Source of the DNA: Lagopus muta
Lineage: Eukaryota > Chordata > Aves > Galliformes > Phasianidae
DNA: 64,000 nt
NCBI RefSeq assembly: GCF_023343835.1
Contig: NC_064433.1
Coordinates: 66,424,032 to 66,488,031, forward strand
Direction: 5' to 3'
Part shown: piece by piece, positions 1 through 48,900 of the stretch
How the letters are laid out: every line of letters begins with the position of its first letter
How positions within the stretch are numbered: the stretch's first letter is position 1
Notes under the pieces: generated by a model
What the model was told of the DNA's origin: nothing
Seen by the model: the letters and a program-made list of their open reading frames with translations, nothing else
Databases searched by the model: none
Made by a program: the position numbers and the translations under genes

Positions 1-2504
1 AGAACCTATTGCACCAACACCTGGTATCTGGCAACACTACTGAATGGCAGTGTCTACTTCTTGTTTTAGTTAACATTTTTCCACAAAACAGAAATGTCAG
101 TGCATTTCCACATTTGGAGTTTAATCACAAAGTGACATCAATTCTAGTTTTCTGCAGGTGTGCCGAAGCAGCCTGTGGTAGACAGGGAGGTGCCATTTCT
201 CCAAGAACTTGGAGCCTGGTGGGGTGCATGGTTAGAATTTATGTGACAAGCAGTAATGTTCTCTCAAAAGCATTGTATTAACTGATTCTATTTCTTGCTA
301 TTTGTAAAACATATACCTAATGATCCACAGTGTTGAAAAACAAATCTTGATTGAGAATATAGTGTTGAAAAGAGAAGCACGCTAGCAGTCTTTATAGCAA
401 AACTTGTTTTCTCATAGAACCATGTTTCAGATCAGATGGCAACACAGAGACTCTATAACCTGCAAATTTCACTCTCTGAATTCCTTTAAAAACTGATAAG
501 AGCTACGACTTTTCATATGATTTTTACATTCCCTGTTCAGTTTCTGTACAGGAAAAACTAGGTGAGATCTGCTGCCTAAAAGCTTACAGCACTGGAGAAA
601 AATAAGAAAACTGTTAATTGAAGTGAGGAACATCTTGGGTACCTCAGATCTGAGCAAAGCAATAAACTGTATTGTTATTTTCCCTTTAGAAATTGGAGTA
701 CTGGGGCAGTGAAACTAAGTGCATTGTAAATCAGGGTAGCACGCCTAGCAGGCACAAAAGAAAACAAATAAGGTGGCAAAAAAGTTGCAAGCTGACATTT
801 TATTTGCACCTCATTGCAACTTGTTGCCCCATTGGCCCTACAGCTGAGTGGCAGGCAGCAGCAGGTGTACCTTGTTAAGGTGATTTTCCAGAAGGTGAAC
901 CCTCTCTGCCTGTATCACTACCAAGGTTCCTTTATTTAAGTCCTAGTCAGAGGAACAGCTAAAGTAGGTTTAGTTGGTGTGTGCTGTTCTTGTCTGAGAG
1001 AAAGTGAAGGTATTTTTCTGTGTTTTATTCTGCTGTTGTGAGTGTAAGTCTTATGCTAATTTTTAATCAGGGAAATGTAGGTAATACTTAAAAAACCGTT
1101 ATTGTTAAGTGATCAGTGTTCTTTTATGATCTGTTGCTTGTATCTGGAGGTATTTGTATGCTTAAAGAATGTAATTAAGCCTAACTGCAATGTGTTTGTG
1201 TTTTTTCACTTAAGGTATGTTGTCTATTATTGATATAGAAAACTGTGTTACTTCCTAGCATTTGTTTTTAGGACTAAATTCTGCAAACAAACCACAATGA
1301 TAATTAAAAATGAACTTTTTTTTTTTCTTTAAAAAGCATGCTGAGTATCTTACTATTGTTATTAATCATAAAGTATTGCTCAGACCAAGGATGTGGTCCA
1401 TATGTAAATGTTGCTGCTTAAAGAATTAATAGTAGGAAAAAATATATATATATGACTGAAGCAGTGAAGTTCTCCATCTGTAAAACCAAGCAGTTAGTAT
1501 GCACATAGCTTACAATAGATAAAATAACTGAGTATTTTCTGGTAGTCTGGATTCATAAATACTTGCTTGTGATTTTCCTCTTTATACTACAGGATTGTAC
1601 AAGCAGTATATCTTATATTAAATGCTAATGAAGCATGTTGCTGTATTAGAGGAAAATAAATATTTGATAAAAGAAATAGCAAGGAATTGTTTAAACCATT
1701 TTTTATGTATCTAAAGGGAAAATGGGGAGTTAAGTTCCTAGGGAAACTGATATTGTTTTGTTTTGTGATCCTCAGTCTGAGTAAAAAGATGCAATAGAAT
1801 GAAATCTACAAGTACCTGAAGCTGTAGGAGATACCTTGAGTAAATAGCTGTTGCTGGTTGCTGTTAAACAGAAGTTTTGATCCTATGGGATCAAGAGGAA
1901 GTATATGCTACAAATATGGTCAGAAGTAATAACTAGGGAAGTTATGTGGAATTCTGTTGTTTTTTTTATATATATAATGTTCTATGTTAAACATATAATT
2001 TCAAATAAACTAGGATGAGGGGTAAAGATGCTTACTGCTTCCTTTAAGAAGATAGGTAACTACTAGGCTGGAGGGGGGATTTCAGTTTAACTCCTTTATT
2101 CCTTACCTTCCCACTACCCCTTGGCATGGTTACAGATCATAGAATGGTTTGGGTTGGAAGAGATGTTTAAGATCATCTAGTTCCAACCCCCTTGTTATAG
2201 GGAGGGACACCTCGGTCTAGACCAGGTTGCTCACAACCCTATCCATCTTATCTTGGATGTTGCATTTAAGAATGAGGAGGAAGATTTCAAAATGTATTTC
2301 TCACCCCTTCCAAATCTGCAGCACTTCTAGTTCCCTGGAGAACCAAATGTTGTAATTGAAGGCTGCTGTCGTGGCTAGTGTGAGGACCAAGGATTTTCAC
2401 ATCCCTTGATAGCCAAGCTTTGAGCTCTCTGCTCAGTGAACAAGATGGCACGAAGGATGTGTGCCCATTGTTTTGACTATTACATCTTGTCCTTGTTCTT
2501 TTCA
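1..2504. other. Left flank or 5' intron of IRAG2, no supported exon
   Basis: AT-rich sequence without a splice-bounded coding segment I can support. It contains a CR1 tail at about 2135-2265. Untranslated IRAG2 exons could lie here but cannot be recognised from sequence. Confidence 0.6.
2135..2265 (-). mobile_element. CR1 LINE 3' tail
   Basis: ATCATAGAATGGTTTGGGTT and GGAAGAGA are the reverse complement of the CR1 3' end; severely 5'-truncated, as usual for CR1. Confidence 0.85.
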
Positions 2505-2532
2505 GACACTTTGCAAGAGTGGGGAATTGATA

Positions 2533-39240
<36,708 letters not shown>

Positions 39241-39509
39241 CCAAGGTTTGGACCTGTGTGAAGTGACACGTCTGAGTTCTAGTTGACAGTATGAGAAGCT
39301 ACACTGAGATAGGTAATATATTTAAGGTCATGGTTTGGGTTGTGGGCCTTTTGAGGGTTTTTTGTGCTTTTGTTTTTTCATGACTTGAAAAATACCTTTT
39401 TCTTCTCATTCTGGCAAAAGTTAACTTTTCAAGTTAATGGGGGGAGGGGGGAGTCTTAGTTCTATTCAGGTTTAGAATAAAACAGGTAGTGATTTTGAAT
39501 GTGGCTCAC

Positions 39510-39515
39510 AATAAA
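39510..39515 (+). promoter_or_regulatory. Candidate IRAG2 poly(A) signal (proximal)
   Basis: AATAAA about 270 nt after the IRAG2 stop. Confidence 0.6.
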
Positions 39516-39643
39516 TATGACTAAATGGTCCAGCCACAAGAGAATAAGTAACTTATTTTAACAAAGATGCAATGGTTACATTTTAGTCATTAAAGCTGTT
39601 CCAATAGTTTGAATAGAAAAAGACTGAAGACTTGAAATGTGAC

Positions 39644-39649
39644 TTTATT
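39644..39649 (-). promoter_or_regulatory. DNAI7 poly(A) signal
   Basis: TTTATT on the plus strand is AATAAA on the minus strand, 44 nt past the DNAI7 stop, implying a very short 3'UTR. Confidence 0.65.
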
Positions 39650-39662
39650 GGAAGTTTTTGAT

Positions 39663-39668
39663 AATAAA
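39663..39668 (+). promoter_or_regulatory. Candidate IRAG2 poly(A) signal (distal)
   Basis: AATAAA about 420 nt after the IRAG2 stop and 25 nt from the opposing DNAI7 stop. Its use would make the two mRNAs overlap. Confidence 0.5.
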
Positions 39669-39692
39669 GTTTTAAATGAAAGCATGAAGTAT

Positions 39693-39968
39693 TTAAGAGT
39701 ATGTTAAAACTCTCGTAGCAAGGAGCAGCTGATAGACAACATCAACAAACAGAAAGTTAGCTGTATTCACTTTATCAATTGCTGCTTTGCTGGCAAAATC
39801 TTTCAGCATGTGGTAGAGAGAGGAGTGAAATTCAGAATCTTCTTCTAGTTCCATTGAAAAAGCTTCACTGACTTCAGTGATCTTCAGCTTCTGTGCTCTC
39901 TGACCATTAAACATGTAAAGAGACCAGTCTTCATCTTTGACAAAATCTGCTTTAAGATGCTCACTTAC
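39693..39968 (-). CDS. DNAI7: DNAI7 exon 16 with stop TAA
   Basis: Acceptor TCTGCATCAG, phase 0. Encodes [20 protein letters not shown] ... [18 protein letters not shown], ending TRVLTYS and TAA at 39693-39695; human CASC1 ends almost identically. Confidence 0.96.
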   Translation of the reverse strand, partial: VSEHLKADFVKDEDWSLYMFNGQRAQKLKITEVSEAFSMELEEDSEFHSSLYHMLKDFASKAAIDKVNTANFLFVDVVYQLLLATRVLTYS

Positions 39969-42900
39969 CTGATGCAGAAAGAAAATGGGCTGTAAGATAA
40001 AGCTGACAGAACTAATTCTAGTATGTGCTTGAGTTTACTACAGAAAATCAGTATGGTTTTTTTTTTTAACTCTTAATGTAACATTAGGTCTTCACCTAAA
40101 TGACTGTGTAGAATAACATCAACACCAGCTTATTCCATGGTTTGCCTCTGTAAACTGCAAGTATCAGTCACTGCCTTTCTTGCTGTTCTGACTTATACAT
40201 AAAGAAGAGCTAGCTGCAATGGGCATCATTTATTTCTGTTCTGCTTAGATTAAGTAGTGGGCTTAAAGGCATGTGACATTCAGACAAATATTAACCCGGG
40301 GGGGAGAACTTCTCAGTATTTCAACAGTATGTTCTGTACCTACAGCCACAAATGGAGGTATTTCTCTGTCTGGGAGAAGTTTTGACCATGTGCCACTCAG
40401 TGAGGAAACAAATCAAGTTGTGTGTTCCTTTCTTTACAGTACAGAACAAATGAAAACACCTATGAAACTAAGAAGTAGCTTCCAGGTGGTAACTGGATGG
40501 TAATTCAGAGGACCTTCTTATAGGTTACTTTATGAGAAATCAGCATCTACCTGTGTCTCCTAGCCCCAGTAGTTGACCTATATCAACTGTACATCTTAGC
40601 ACATTAATAAGTGCCTTTGTTATTGAGAATTGTACCATTACAGCTCTCAGGCTTGTTCCTCACAAATGCAGGAGTTGCGAAGCAGGAGAGAAGCAGGCTC
40701 TGCTGAACACAGATGTGCTCTTGTTTGTGTGTTTGTTTTGTTTTAACCCTAAATAGCTAACCTGAAATCTTAGAACTGATGTCCTATGTATATAGATCAG
40801 GACAGGTTTGTCCCTGGAAATTTGGTCTAAAGCTACGAACCTTGAACACTACTTGATCTTCACCTGATTCCAGATTCCACTTGCTCCAGCCAAAAGCAAA
40901 AGCAGATGCAACCAGGGCCATTTGTTGATATGCCCTAAATTCTGTTAGAGGAGCCTGTAATACAAAGTTAGAAAATATGCATCATTTTCTGCCTAATAAA
41001 GCTTTAAAAAAAAAAACCAACTTCCTTTAAGCAGACACTTGTCTAAGCTGCCACTCACAACTCTGCCTGCTGCCTCTATACAGCTTGCTATATGAAAATG
41101 CCTACCTGACGAAGAGGTGGAAGGAAAAAAAAAAGGCAAAGCCACTTGCTTGCACGCACCTTTTTGTTCACACGGACATATTTGTATGAGTACTCTTCTG
41201 GGAAAATATTCAGACCACACTTCTTCAAAACTCTTCTGAAGGTGACAGGGCACATCCATTTTCCTATCAACTGGGAAAGCGCATTCTTCTCTCCCACCAC
41301 TACTGCAGCCAGCATGCATTGATTACCCTGTTGCATAAACCAATGAAAGCATCTTACTGGTGAAAAAAGGTACTTTTCTGCTTCAGGCATCAACTATTTA
41401 TTGCCTCATGGCTATTCTGGATACTGCCTACATCAGGTATCACCCTGATCTTCAGATCTTAATTCACAGCTCTTGCAGAAAGCCACTTTACTGCCCCATA
41501 CTTACAGTCATGCTGACTTTTCAGTTACAGACATGATTTTAACCAATTTATATGTCAACAGGAATACGAATAGTTGTGCATAGTTTGAACCTTTGGAAGG
41601 AATGAGTAGCATAATATATAGGTTGTTTGAAATGTTTTTATTTCTTTTGGCACAGTTTGGAGGGGAAAGAAGCAGTTTTTCAGTGCTGGTGGAGCAGTTT
41701 TGACTTTGCTAAAGTAGTATCAATATCAAAGAACTTTATTGGAATGTTGCACAACAGATGCTTTGTTCTGACCAGTCCACCGAAAATAATTTAAGTTACC
41801 TGTAATTTTGGTTGAATTAATGCTTGGAAATGAGGAGAATCCTTCCTTATTTTCAACAGAGAAGGACTGAAATTCAAGTTCTTGTAGAAGCACATGTAGT
41901 TCTTAACAAGGGACAGCATGGTAGTTCTATATTTATGTTCAAAAAAAGCCTACAAGTCTTTTATATTAAATAACTAAATTACAGTACCTTAATTTGTATC
42001 TGAACCTCTGCAAAGACTGTGGTAATTACAAATACTGCTTCATCTGTACTGGTGGGTCGCAATTCCCATGCTTGATAGGGCATGTTGAGATGAATGTCCT
42101 GGAGAAATGCTATTGTATAAAAGGCATCTATCTCAAAAGTGATGTTTTCCTCCTCTGTTTCATATGTTATGTTGCTGATGCCATCTGTTCTCCACTGCTG
42201 GCCTTTATGAAAGAGAGGCAAAAAGAAAAAGCTGTACATGTGAAACTCCTTACAGTCAGAATGAGTTGAGATAAATTAATTCTCTTTACTTTGTGCCTAG
42301 TATTTTGGGGCAAAAGCTTCCCCTAGTTTAATAAACACAAAATTGGACTAATCCTGACATTAAAGGTTCTCCTTAAACTCAAAAGAACAACATGGACTAA
42401 TGTAACTGTTGCTTTTTATGTAGTAACAGGAGTCTGCAATCTTATCTTCAACAGTAACTTCAGCCATCAAACTATCTTAAACTGCCTATTTTTGTGAAGT
42501 CAGATTTTAATAACTAAATATCACATTTGTTTTTAACTTCAGAATTTTGAAGTAATGTGACTGTATGGTAGGGACTCATTTGGCTCAGAGCAGGCTTCAT
42601 CCTAGCAAAACTTGATTTGTGCTACAGCGGTGTTCTGCAGCCCCATTAAATAGTGCAGGGTTTTTCTATTAATATCAAAAGCCTCAAAGCAGCCCTTGAC
42701 TACACACAGTGCAGGAGCAAAACAGAACCAAGAGGAAAAAAAATGACTCCACGAACTGAAATCTTTAAAGTATTTCTTAGCTCTGAGCTGGCTTTTACAT
42801 TTAGGTAGTTTTCTAGAAGATTCAAACTCAGCTAGAAATTCTCTTAGCCAAACAAAATGAATTTATTTTAACTTGGTACCTGCAGGATCCCAGCGGGCTA

Positions 42901-45900
42901 TCACAGGCTCCTTCCAGAAGATGACACTGTCAGGAAGTCTGAGTGTTATCTGAATTGGTGGATGTGTGGTGTCTTCAGACTCTTCTGGGGGATACGGGAA
43001 TGCCTCCAAGCCACTGCCGAGTAACTTTGACAAAGTAGGAAGAGAACAGACAAAATGTTTTATCAGAAAAAGAAATAGCCTGAACTGACTGAAGTCCATC
43101 TAACCACCTGTAGATCTTTATGATGTACAACTTAAAATTTACTAGTATAAATGGTGTGCTAATATTGCATATCTCCAACAAATATTTTTCCTTATTACAT
43201 CCTCCTGCTAAAGTATTTTGCTAGACTCTTACCAAGCACTAATGTGAAACAGTAGCACTTGGTACAAGTTCTGCCGCAGTGCATGTTTCCCTTCATTGGA
43301 ACTACAGTGGTGGAAGCAGTAGGAGGGTTCAAAGGTCCCACTGGTAGTCACCCTTCATGTGCTCCATTGGCCCTTTCAGGCAGTGCTATGTGGTAAGTGA
43401 AGGTATTTAATACAGCTGGAGTCTACAAGACAAACAAGGGCTCCTAGCTGGTAAAAGCCAAGACAACTTCCGTATGCCTGCACAGTGTCAAAAGGAATGA
43501 AAGAGGTCAAATGTGAGTGAGAGACATGAGAGCTTTGCCAGTCTGCCCCCAGTCCTGCTTTCTTTAGCCTGTACATTCATTCCACTTATTGTTTTCATCT
43601 TCACAATAAAAACTGAGACTACATGTGGGAGAAAAAAGATACGTTCACCGTTTGTGCCCCTTTGATCACAAACATCTTGTGGAGTCTGAAAGTGGATTTG
43701 CTAAATGCTCTTACCATCTTTCCTTATATATTTCCTTTTCACATATGAAAAAGTAAGTTTTTCTTTTACTTCCCAAGAGCATTTTCCAGCACAACAATTT
43801 AAGTTATCTGTGTTAGCTGTGCTAGTGAGCAGGGTCCAAGTGCACACCTTACTGTATGCACATTTGTTGACCTCAGCTGCTGCAAAAATTGACCAAGTCT
43901 AATTGAAAACATGATTTGTCAACTTTGGAGCTTCAATTAATTAACTGTTCAAGAGATCAACACGTGTATAAACTGTGTGTATGCCCTGGTGCCAGCTCTA
44001 GGAATGGCTCTCTGAGGATGGCAGGGAAAAAGGCTGCACGAGATGCAGTATTTCCTCACTTACCTCCACCACACTCCAGCTGTTGATTTGCTGGACCTGA
44101 GGTGGAAGTTGTAGCCCATCGATGTGGTACACACCACCCACGGGGACAAATCGTTGCAAATCAACAGTGTTTTCATCAGTTATCATCTCCTCTTCTTCAC
44201 TGGTCTTTTCCTGCATCTGTAGAATTTGAACTACATAATAACCAAGCAAGGTGAGTTATCGTGGTGCTTAAACTAAGCCACTGACATTTCATGCTTCTAT
44301 TATTTTTTACATTTGCACCAGAAATCGTGTGCTTGAAGTGCTTCCCCTTCTGTGGCATTTCAGCTCCACCTACTGGTGTGCCACGTATCCGTTAGCAGCT
44401 GATTGGCACAGAAAGAGGATGCTGGACCATGAAAAGCATTTCTTGTGTTTTAGTACTGAGCGCTCTGAAGATTAATCCCTATTCACACTCTGTGGTCAAC
44501 TCAAAGTACTTCTTCGTACAGAAACACAGTTCCAGTGACAGAAGCTGGTTGCATCACTAATCACAGAAGAATTTCACAGGTGAACAAGACAGTAAATTCT
44601 GGCCAAGTTCAGTAAGATTGTATTGGTGAGATGACAAATAAGGGAAATAAAAAAGATATAGTGCAACTACAGGCCACGTGCTGAAGGTGAAAGGTAGATG
44701 GTATTTGAGGACAAAAGGCACTTAAGTGAAACAAAATTTTTAGAAAAAGTAATTTGTAGTATTTTTCTATGCGTAACAGATGTATAAATTCAAGTTTTTC
44801 CTCAATTAACTAAAAAAATAAAAATAAAAATAAAAATAAATTAGATGGCATTGATACCATGGATAAAAATGCCCAGAAAAATGTATTTAAAAAACAACAA
44901 ACACAAACCATTGTACCAGATCTTGCAGAAGAAGAAAGAATGTTACCATACAATAATGTTTAAATGTCTTCTAAACAAAGCTATTAATTTTTCCAAGCTA
45001 AATTAACTTCTTAACACTGGTACAACTAAATTAAATCCAGATAATAACCTGCGAAAGTTCTTGCTGTTCTCACTGCTGCCCTCTCCTATTTTCCTCTCTC
45101 GTCCCTTGGCTGCCTGTTGTCAGTGGATTTGTGGTAACTTAGTAGTGTCCTTTCAGACTCCTCCCAAAAGTGGCTGTGTGAGTTGGCCCATTTGCCATTT
45201 GCCTCTTTGTCCAGTTTTCTCCTGTCTTTAGCAATCATTAACACAAATGTCAACAAGACTGCCATTAGCTAGACAGCAGTATAGTTACCAACTTTGTTCT
45301 ATTCCAGTGGAGATCTGTATCACCATCCTTCCATATTGTCAACAAGACATTTAGAATAAGCAGTGTCATAGTGTTGCAAATAAGAACACAGTACCTTCTG
45401 GTGCTATATCAAAGCTTTCTGATTTCTTCTCAGTTTCCTCTTCTGTCACCTCATTTATATCAGTTATACCATTTGTATTTCCTTTAAATGAAATGGCACT
45501 CTATAAAAAAGGAAAAGATTTTTAATTAGGTAGAGAGACTCAATAAAAAAAGAGAGTATCGCTTTGTTAAAAACAGTGGCTCAAAGAGAAAGAGTACAGC
45601 TCCACTCCTGCAGCAGTATTTGCACTGATCTTGCCACAGGGTTAAGGTTTTAGGGGAAATCCTTTTTACCTACCTGAGAAAAATAAATTTTATTAAAGAT
45701 ATCCCTCAATTTTAGAATTTAACGTGTAAATAGAGATAAACATAATTGTTTCAATTGCAAATTCCACCTCCAGCATTTAATCCACCGTCAGCATTTAGTC
45801 AAGCATCCAATCTTTTCACTAGCAGTGTGTGTACTCAAAACTAACATTCATGCTGACTTTAGAGCTAAAGAGTGCCACAAAGAAAACTGAACTGTTCAAT

Positions 45901-48900
45901 CCAAAGCCACACTGATAACTCTGCCAGAACCTCAGCTTACAGTCTCAGTCTATGCCTTGCCTTTGATACTTACTCCCTCTCATACTGTTCTCTATTTCTA
46001 AAACATCACCTTAGATTTCCAGCCAAATTTCCAGTCCAGATATGATTTCATCCCTGGCATAGCTGACTCTCCTGGAAGCACAGCAATAAGCAAACAATAG
46101 TTCAGCACACACACCATGCATGTGGAGGCACAGGCACTCCCTGTGTGCCTGCCTGGGAGCAGGAGGAGCACGCACCTCCTGACCTGGGTTGGGAGGGGAG
46201 AAGGTGTTACCCACAGAAACATGGGGGAGCTGAAGGCTGAGGCACACAGGAGGAGTGACTGCAGTGGCTGAGAGAAGCGGAGGCTTCAGAGAGAACGTGG
46301 TAATGCACAAAAAAGAGAGAAAGAGAGTAAAACCTGGAAAAAAAATAGAAGCAATGAAAGTGTACATAGGGCTGAAAAACATAGGTGAAAACTGTCAATG
46401 GACAAGTCTTGTCATACAAAAAAACAAGAAAAATGGTATTTCAGGCAGTGGTCAAGTCACTTATCTGGAGGTCACTGATGATACCAAAAGTGGAAAACCC
46501 AATAACAAAAACAACAACAACAAAAAAAAATCACCCAAGAAACCCCACAATCAAATGCCTAAATGCCATTACACTTCATTGAAGACTGCAAAGAAAGAGA
46601 ATCCAGCAGTCAGAAACAGATTTTGAAAGCCCTCTAGTGGCAAAAACATCAACATACAGGAACTGAGCGGGTAAACTGCTCAACCAAGCCTCAGTGAGCT
46701 CTGAATCCTATTTTGCATTCTTTTGATTTTCCTAAGATTACATTTTTGCAATTATTTTATGGGGCTGCCAATGTATGGGGTGCAGAATATAATCATCTTG
46801 ATCTACATCACAGACTGCAGCAAATGCCCTACAACAGTGCCTAACAATCATCACTGCTTGATCCTGCTCACAAAATGCTGACCAAATGCCATCTCATGCG
46901 TGCCAACAGACAACAACTGCTATGTCCTGTCAAAACTTCCCCCTCCACCATTTTTAGGCGGTCTGTGGTCATGCACTTTTCCATCCCCTCAGAAGATTCA
47001 TGGCACAGTGTTAACACAAGTTGTCTTTACCCTTAGAAGTTTCAGAAAGTTGTACAGGGCACATTAAGAAGCAATCAAACAGCAGCTGGTCTCCAGTGGG
47101 AGCAGTGCTGTAGAACATCCTTTCATGAGCTGATTTACCTACATTTCTCTCAGCAGGAAGCATTTCTTGTCCAGTAGTCACTTTGGGCTCCTCTCTGGCT
47201 TCCTTTTCCTCTTGTGGTTCTCCTGCATTGTCTTGTGAATGCTGAGTCAACTCTTCACTGTCTAAGACTTCCAGTCTTGGCACTCTCTGGCACTGCAGCC
47301 AAAGTGGAGATATGTGGTCGTAGTGGGTGTGCAATATGCGAACAGCAATGCTGCTCACAGCCAGTGACTTTGGAAGATCAAATCCATGATGTGTGTCACA
47401 AAAGACATGATTCTTGAATCTGTACATAAGTTAAAGAAAAAGAAGTTCCCTAGTAAGATCGTCAGCACTCAGTTTTACATTTTCTCATGACTATTCTTGT
47501 TGATGTTCTGCACTAAAAGTCACCTAAATTCTCTATTGCCACATGGGACAGCATTAGAAATGGGTGTCACACTGCACCTCCTGTCCTGTACTGACAACTG
47601 TCAGTATGCTTCTCCAGAAAACCTGTAGAGGCATTAAGGGGATCAGGAGTTGCCAAAAAGTAATGGTCCCAATAGGAAGACAATGCAGCAGAATCAGACG
47701 ACAGCTGTTCTACACAGGACGTTTCTGCTAAAACAGACTAATTTAATGGGCAAAGTCCCATACAGGTGAAATCACCGCTGTCTGAATTACATCAGCCTCA
47801 GCATCTTCCATATGAAATCCAAAGACAATTCTGATCAGCAGCAGCACTACACACCCACCAATCCTTGGGACAGCCCAGGAGTCAGGCTGAGAGCAGCACA
47901 GGAGGCCAGCCATGGCAGACACAAACTCCAGTGGGCACTTGCTGCCAGTCACTCTGACTTTGCTCAAGACCCAGCCTTGCAGCTATCTTAGCAATGCTTA
48001 TAGCAGCGGGTCCTCAGTCAAGGCAAAGACCATTTACCAAATCTCCTATTTTCAGGCTGGGAGTGAGAAGTCTCAAAGAAAAAAATGTTGTTTTGGAACT
48101 TCTTTTGAAAAATGTATCAGGTAAATGGCAATCTAATAAAAAATCTTAAATTCAGAACCGACTGTGGAGAATATTCCATATTACTGAGAACTGAGTGTAA
48201 AGCATCATGCACCACTTCGTAAGAAACTGAGACAGCTTAGGAAGCTGGAAGGCTGTAGAATAAATCCTATTCAACACGAAAACAATTACAAGAAACTCGT
48301 TCTTGGAGTACTTGGACAAAGCCAAGTCTCAAAGTAAATGAAGAATTTCAACATGCTGTACCTTGCTTTCTTCTTCAGATTGGCCCAAATACAGAAAGTA
48401 ACATTTTTATCCTTTATGACTGTCTGCATATTTCCAGTGTCAGAATCTTCACACATAATAGCTGACTACAAAGAAGAAAGCAGATGGAATCACGTTCTCT
48501 TCTTATATTACTTGGACTTTACTTAAATCTACACTGGAGTAAATTAAAAAAAGAGAACACATAGGAGCAAAAAATGACAGCAGACCAATCTCAGCTAAGT
48601 TTTATTTATGTACTAGAACATGCCAGGTTATAAATTCAGATCTCTTTGCTAAAATCTTTTCTTCCTCAGACATCATCAAGTCTGTCAATCAACATACCAC
48701 CAAATATGAGTCTTACATCATCCCCTTCCATGGGACTGCCTGTCTTCATTAGTAGTTTGTTTTGTATTTCTCAGTGGAAGTTTTTTATAAAAACAGTGTT
48801 TACTGAGTAATACAACAGTCCTATGCTTTACTGCACAGATATCTTTTTACAGTCCTTACTGCACAGATGATATTTTTTGTCAAAACTTATGACCCACTTT

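Larger units (their letters stand above)
39241..39692. other. Convergent 3'UTR interval between IRAG2 and DNAI7
   Basis: Only 452 bp separate the two stop codons. It contains both IRAG2 poly(A) candidates and the opposing DNAI7 signal. Confidence 0.75.

Noticed and set aside
46255-46626. 123-codon plus-strand open frame rich in Lys and Asn
   Set aside because: A-rich low-complexity intronic sequence antisense to DNAI7, no splice support or family resemblance.
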